NCBI GenBank assembly: GCA_910577665.1
Contig: CAJTOJ010000012.1
Location: 32,362 to 96,361, forward strand
Direction: 5' to 3'
DNA length: 64,000 nt
Source: an uncultured Acetatifactor sp.
GTDB taxonomy: Bacteria; Bacillota; Clostridia; Lachnospirales; Lachnospiraceae
Shown: piece by piece, positions 62,940 through 64,000 of the stretch
How positions within the stretch are numbered: the first letter of the stretch is position 1
Layout: every line of letters begins with the position of its first letter
Translations under genes and position numbers: made by a program
The notes under the pieces: generated by a model
Database searches by the model: none
What the model was told of the DNA's origin: nothing
The model's input: the letters and a program-made list of their open reading frames with translations, nothing else

Positions 62940-63917
62940 TCATTTCTCAGGATACATCCATCCCGAATATTCCAGAATGGACTGGTTCTCAGCGCGGTTT
63001 TCTGAATACTGCATCTGCTTGCGGTATTCTCTGGGAGACATGCGCATGATTTTCACAAAATAGCGGTTCAGGCTGGACACAGAGTGAAATCCCACCATCT
63101 CAGAAATATTCAGGATGGATTCTTCCGTGCTCCGCAGCAGGTTACAAGCCTTGGAAATCCGGGTGCTGTTGATGAAGTCCAGGGGTGAGGTGCCCATGAT
63201 ATCATGGAACACCCTGCGGAAGTGAGTGGGACTCCAGTGGCACAGATCTGCCAGAAGCTCGATGGAGAACTGCTGCATATAATTTTCTTCAATATAATCC
63301 AGGGCAGGAGCGATCACCAGGGCATTGTCTGCCTCCTGCTTGTCTTTTTGTGTGGATACATTGCCATCGGGGACGGCTTCGGTCTTGCTCTGGAAATGGT
63401 AGCGCGTGATCTCAATGTAGAGAGACAACAACAGTCCTTTGGCGCTGAGCTGATAGTTGGGCTGCTGCCCTTCCAGCTCCCTGATTACTGCCGTGACCAG
63501 GTTGTAGAGGGAAGGATACTCCTGCCTGCTGAAGATAGGCTGGAAATTCTGACAGGAATGGGCCGTCAGGTCTGATGATCCCCAGGAGGCAGGAAGGATA
63601 TTCCGGAACAATTCCTTTGGCTCCATGTACAGATAAGACCAGTGGCTCTCCGTGCCCGGCGTGCTATAGGTGGTGTGGGGAACATTCTTGGGTATCACCG
63701 TCACGTCCCCTTCCTTGAAGGGAAGGGGTTTCCCAAAGACTTCTATAAAACCACTGTCAGAGTGACAGATGCCGATCTCCAGGCAGTTGTGGAAGTGCAG
63801 CCTGCCACTGGGTATATCGGAAATCTTCCAGTAGTCGCCGGCTAGCAGCAACACGGGAAAATGCATGGGCAGATAGTAATTGCGATATTCTGTGACAGAA
63901 TTCTTTTGTTTAGCCAT
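62940..63917 (-). CDS. AraC-family regulator with cupin sensor domain
   Basis: A 325-residue regulator. Residues 35-110 are a cupin (RLHFHNCLEIGICHSDSGFI; FKEGDVTVIPKNVPH), and the AraC double helix-turn-helix is at about 210-305 (FSIELLADLCHWSPTHFRRV; ISEMVGFHSVSSLNRYFVKI; MSPREYRK). Such proteins usually bind a sugar or aromatic compound and control a neighbouring catabolic gene, which would lie to the right of the window. It converges on leuA. The extra ~20 residues after the HTH are unusual but short. Confidence 0.9.
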   Translation of the reverse strand: MAKQKNSVTEYRNYYLPMHFPVLLLAGDYWKISDIPSGRLHFHNCLEIGICHSDSGFIEVFGKPLPFKEGDVTVIPKNVPHTTYSTPGTESHWSYLYMEPKELFRNILPASWGSSDLTAHSCQNFQPIFSRQEYPSLYNLVTAVIRELEGQQPNYQLSAKGLLLSLYIEITRYHFQSKTEAVPDGNVSTQKDKQEADNALVIAPALDYIEENYMQQFSIELLADLCHWSPTHFRRVFHDIMGTSPLDFINSTRISKACNLLRSTEESILNISEMVGFHSVSSLNRYFVKIMRMSPREYRKQMQYSENRAENQSILEYSGWMYPEK

Positions 63918-64000
63918 CGCAGTCTCCTTTCATACTGGGTGTGCTTAGGCGTTTGCGAAACGCCAGAACCCGCATAAATACGGGATTCTCTTTGTTACAA
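63918..64000. other. Window end, intergenic
   Basis: No gene start or end can be supported. Two small hairpins (GGCGTTT with AAACGCC; CCCG with CGGG) may be the terminator of a gene beyond the window or regulatory sites of the AraC gene. Confidence 0.4.

Overview
The window looks like part of the chromosome of a gut Firmicute of the Lachnospiraceae type (Blautia or a close relative). This rests on gene content: carbohydrate ABC transporters without local ATPases, YesN-type AraC regulators, LacI and GntR regulators, a type-2 LeuA and strong AGGAGG ribosome binding sites. It was judged by eye with no database search. No rRNA or CRISPR array was seen; two tRNA genes are present.

Layout. 1-268: end of an ABC-2 permease. 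330-8831 (minus strand): a pectin-type locus with a cytoplasmic pectinesterase, a membrane AraC regulator, two permeases, a lipoprotein binding protein and a carbohydrate esterase. 9215-13433: tRNA-Pro, an rRNA methyltransferase, a broken XRE gene, two dispersed repeat families and an XRE-TPR regulator. 13622-16124: a LytTR/histidine kinase pair with a divergent small membrane protein. 16723-20665: a metal-transporter-like protein with a Fur-type operator, a Fur regulator, a VanZ-like protein, a methyltransferase and a FUSC-like protein.

20775-25927 is a 5,064-bp integrated element in tRNA-Lys, bounded by perfect 89-bp direct repeats. It encodes a ribbon-helix-helix protein, a tyrosine integrase, a Rep with all three HUH motifs and an SF3-type helicase (CRESS-DNA virus type), small unknown proteins and an XRE regulator with a perfect palindromic operator. 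Just upstream of rep is an 11-bp hairpin whose loop reads TAGTATTAC on the rep-coding strand, the circovirus-type nonanucleotide, flanked by iteron-like repeats. Beyond the right junction lies a deleted remnant of a related element. This element is the most striking system in the window.

26326-27237: a hemerythrin-CheX-like protein. 27743-44319: a large fructan-type locus with two binding-protein/permease sets around three surface or membrane proteins (NHL, Yip1-like, DUF5696-like), then two GH32-type enzymes and a LacI regulator. 44388-50196: a broken LacI gene and a mannoside locus (ManA-like isomerase, GntR regulator, GH38 enzyme) joined by two matching palindromic operators. 50229-57790: an XRE regulator, an ankyrin-repeat protein, a beheaded sulfatase, CutC and a P-type ATPase with an in-frame tandem repeat. 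57918-60248: a formate channel and an OFA-family transporter. 60855-62858: 2-isopropylmalate synthase fused to an AraC DNA-binding domain, the second major finding. 62940-63917: another AraC regulator.
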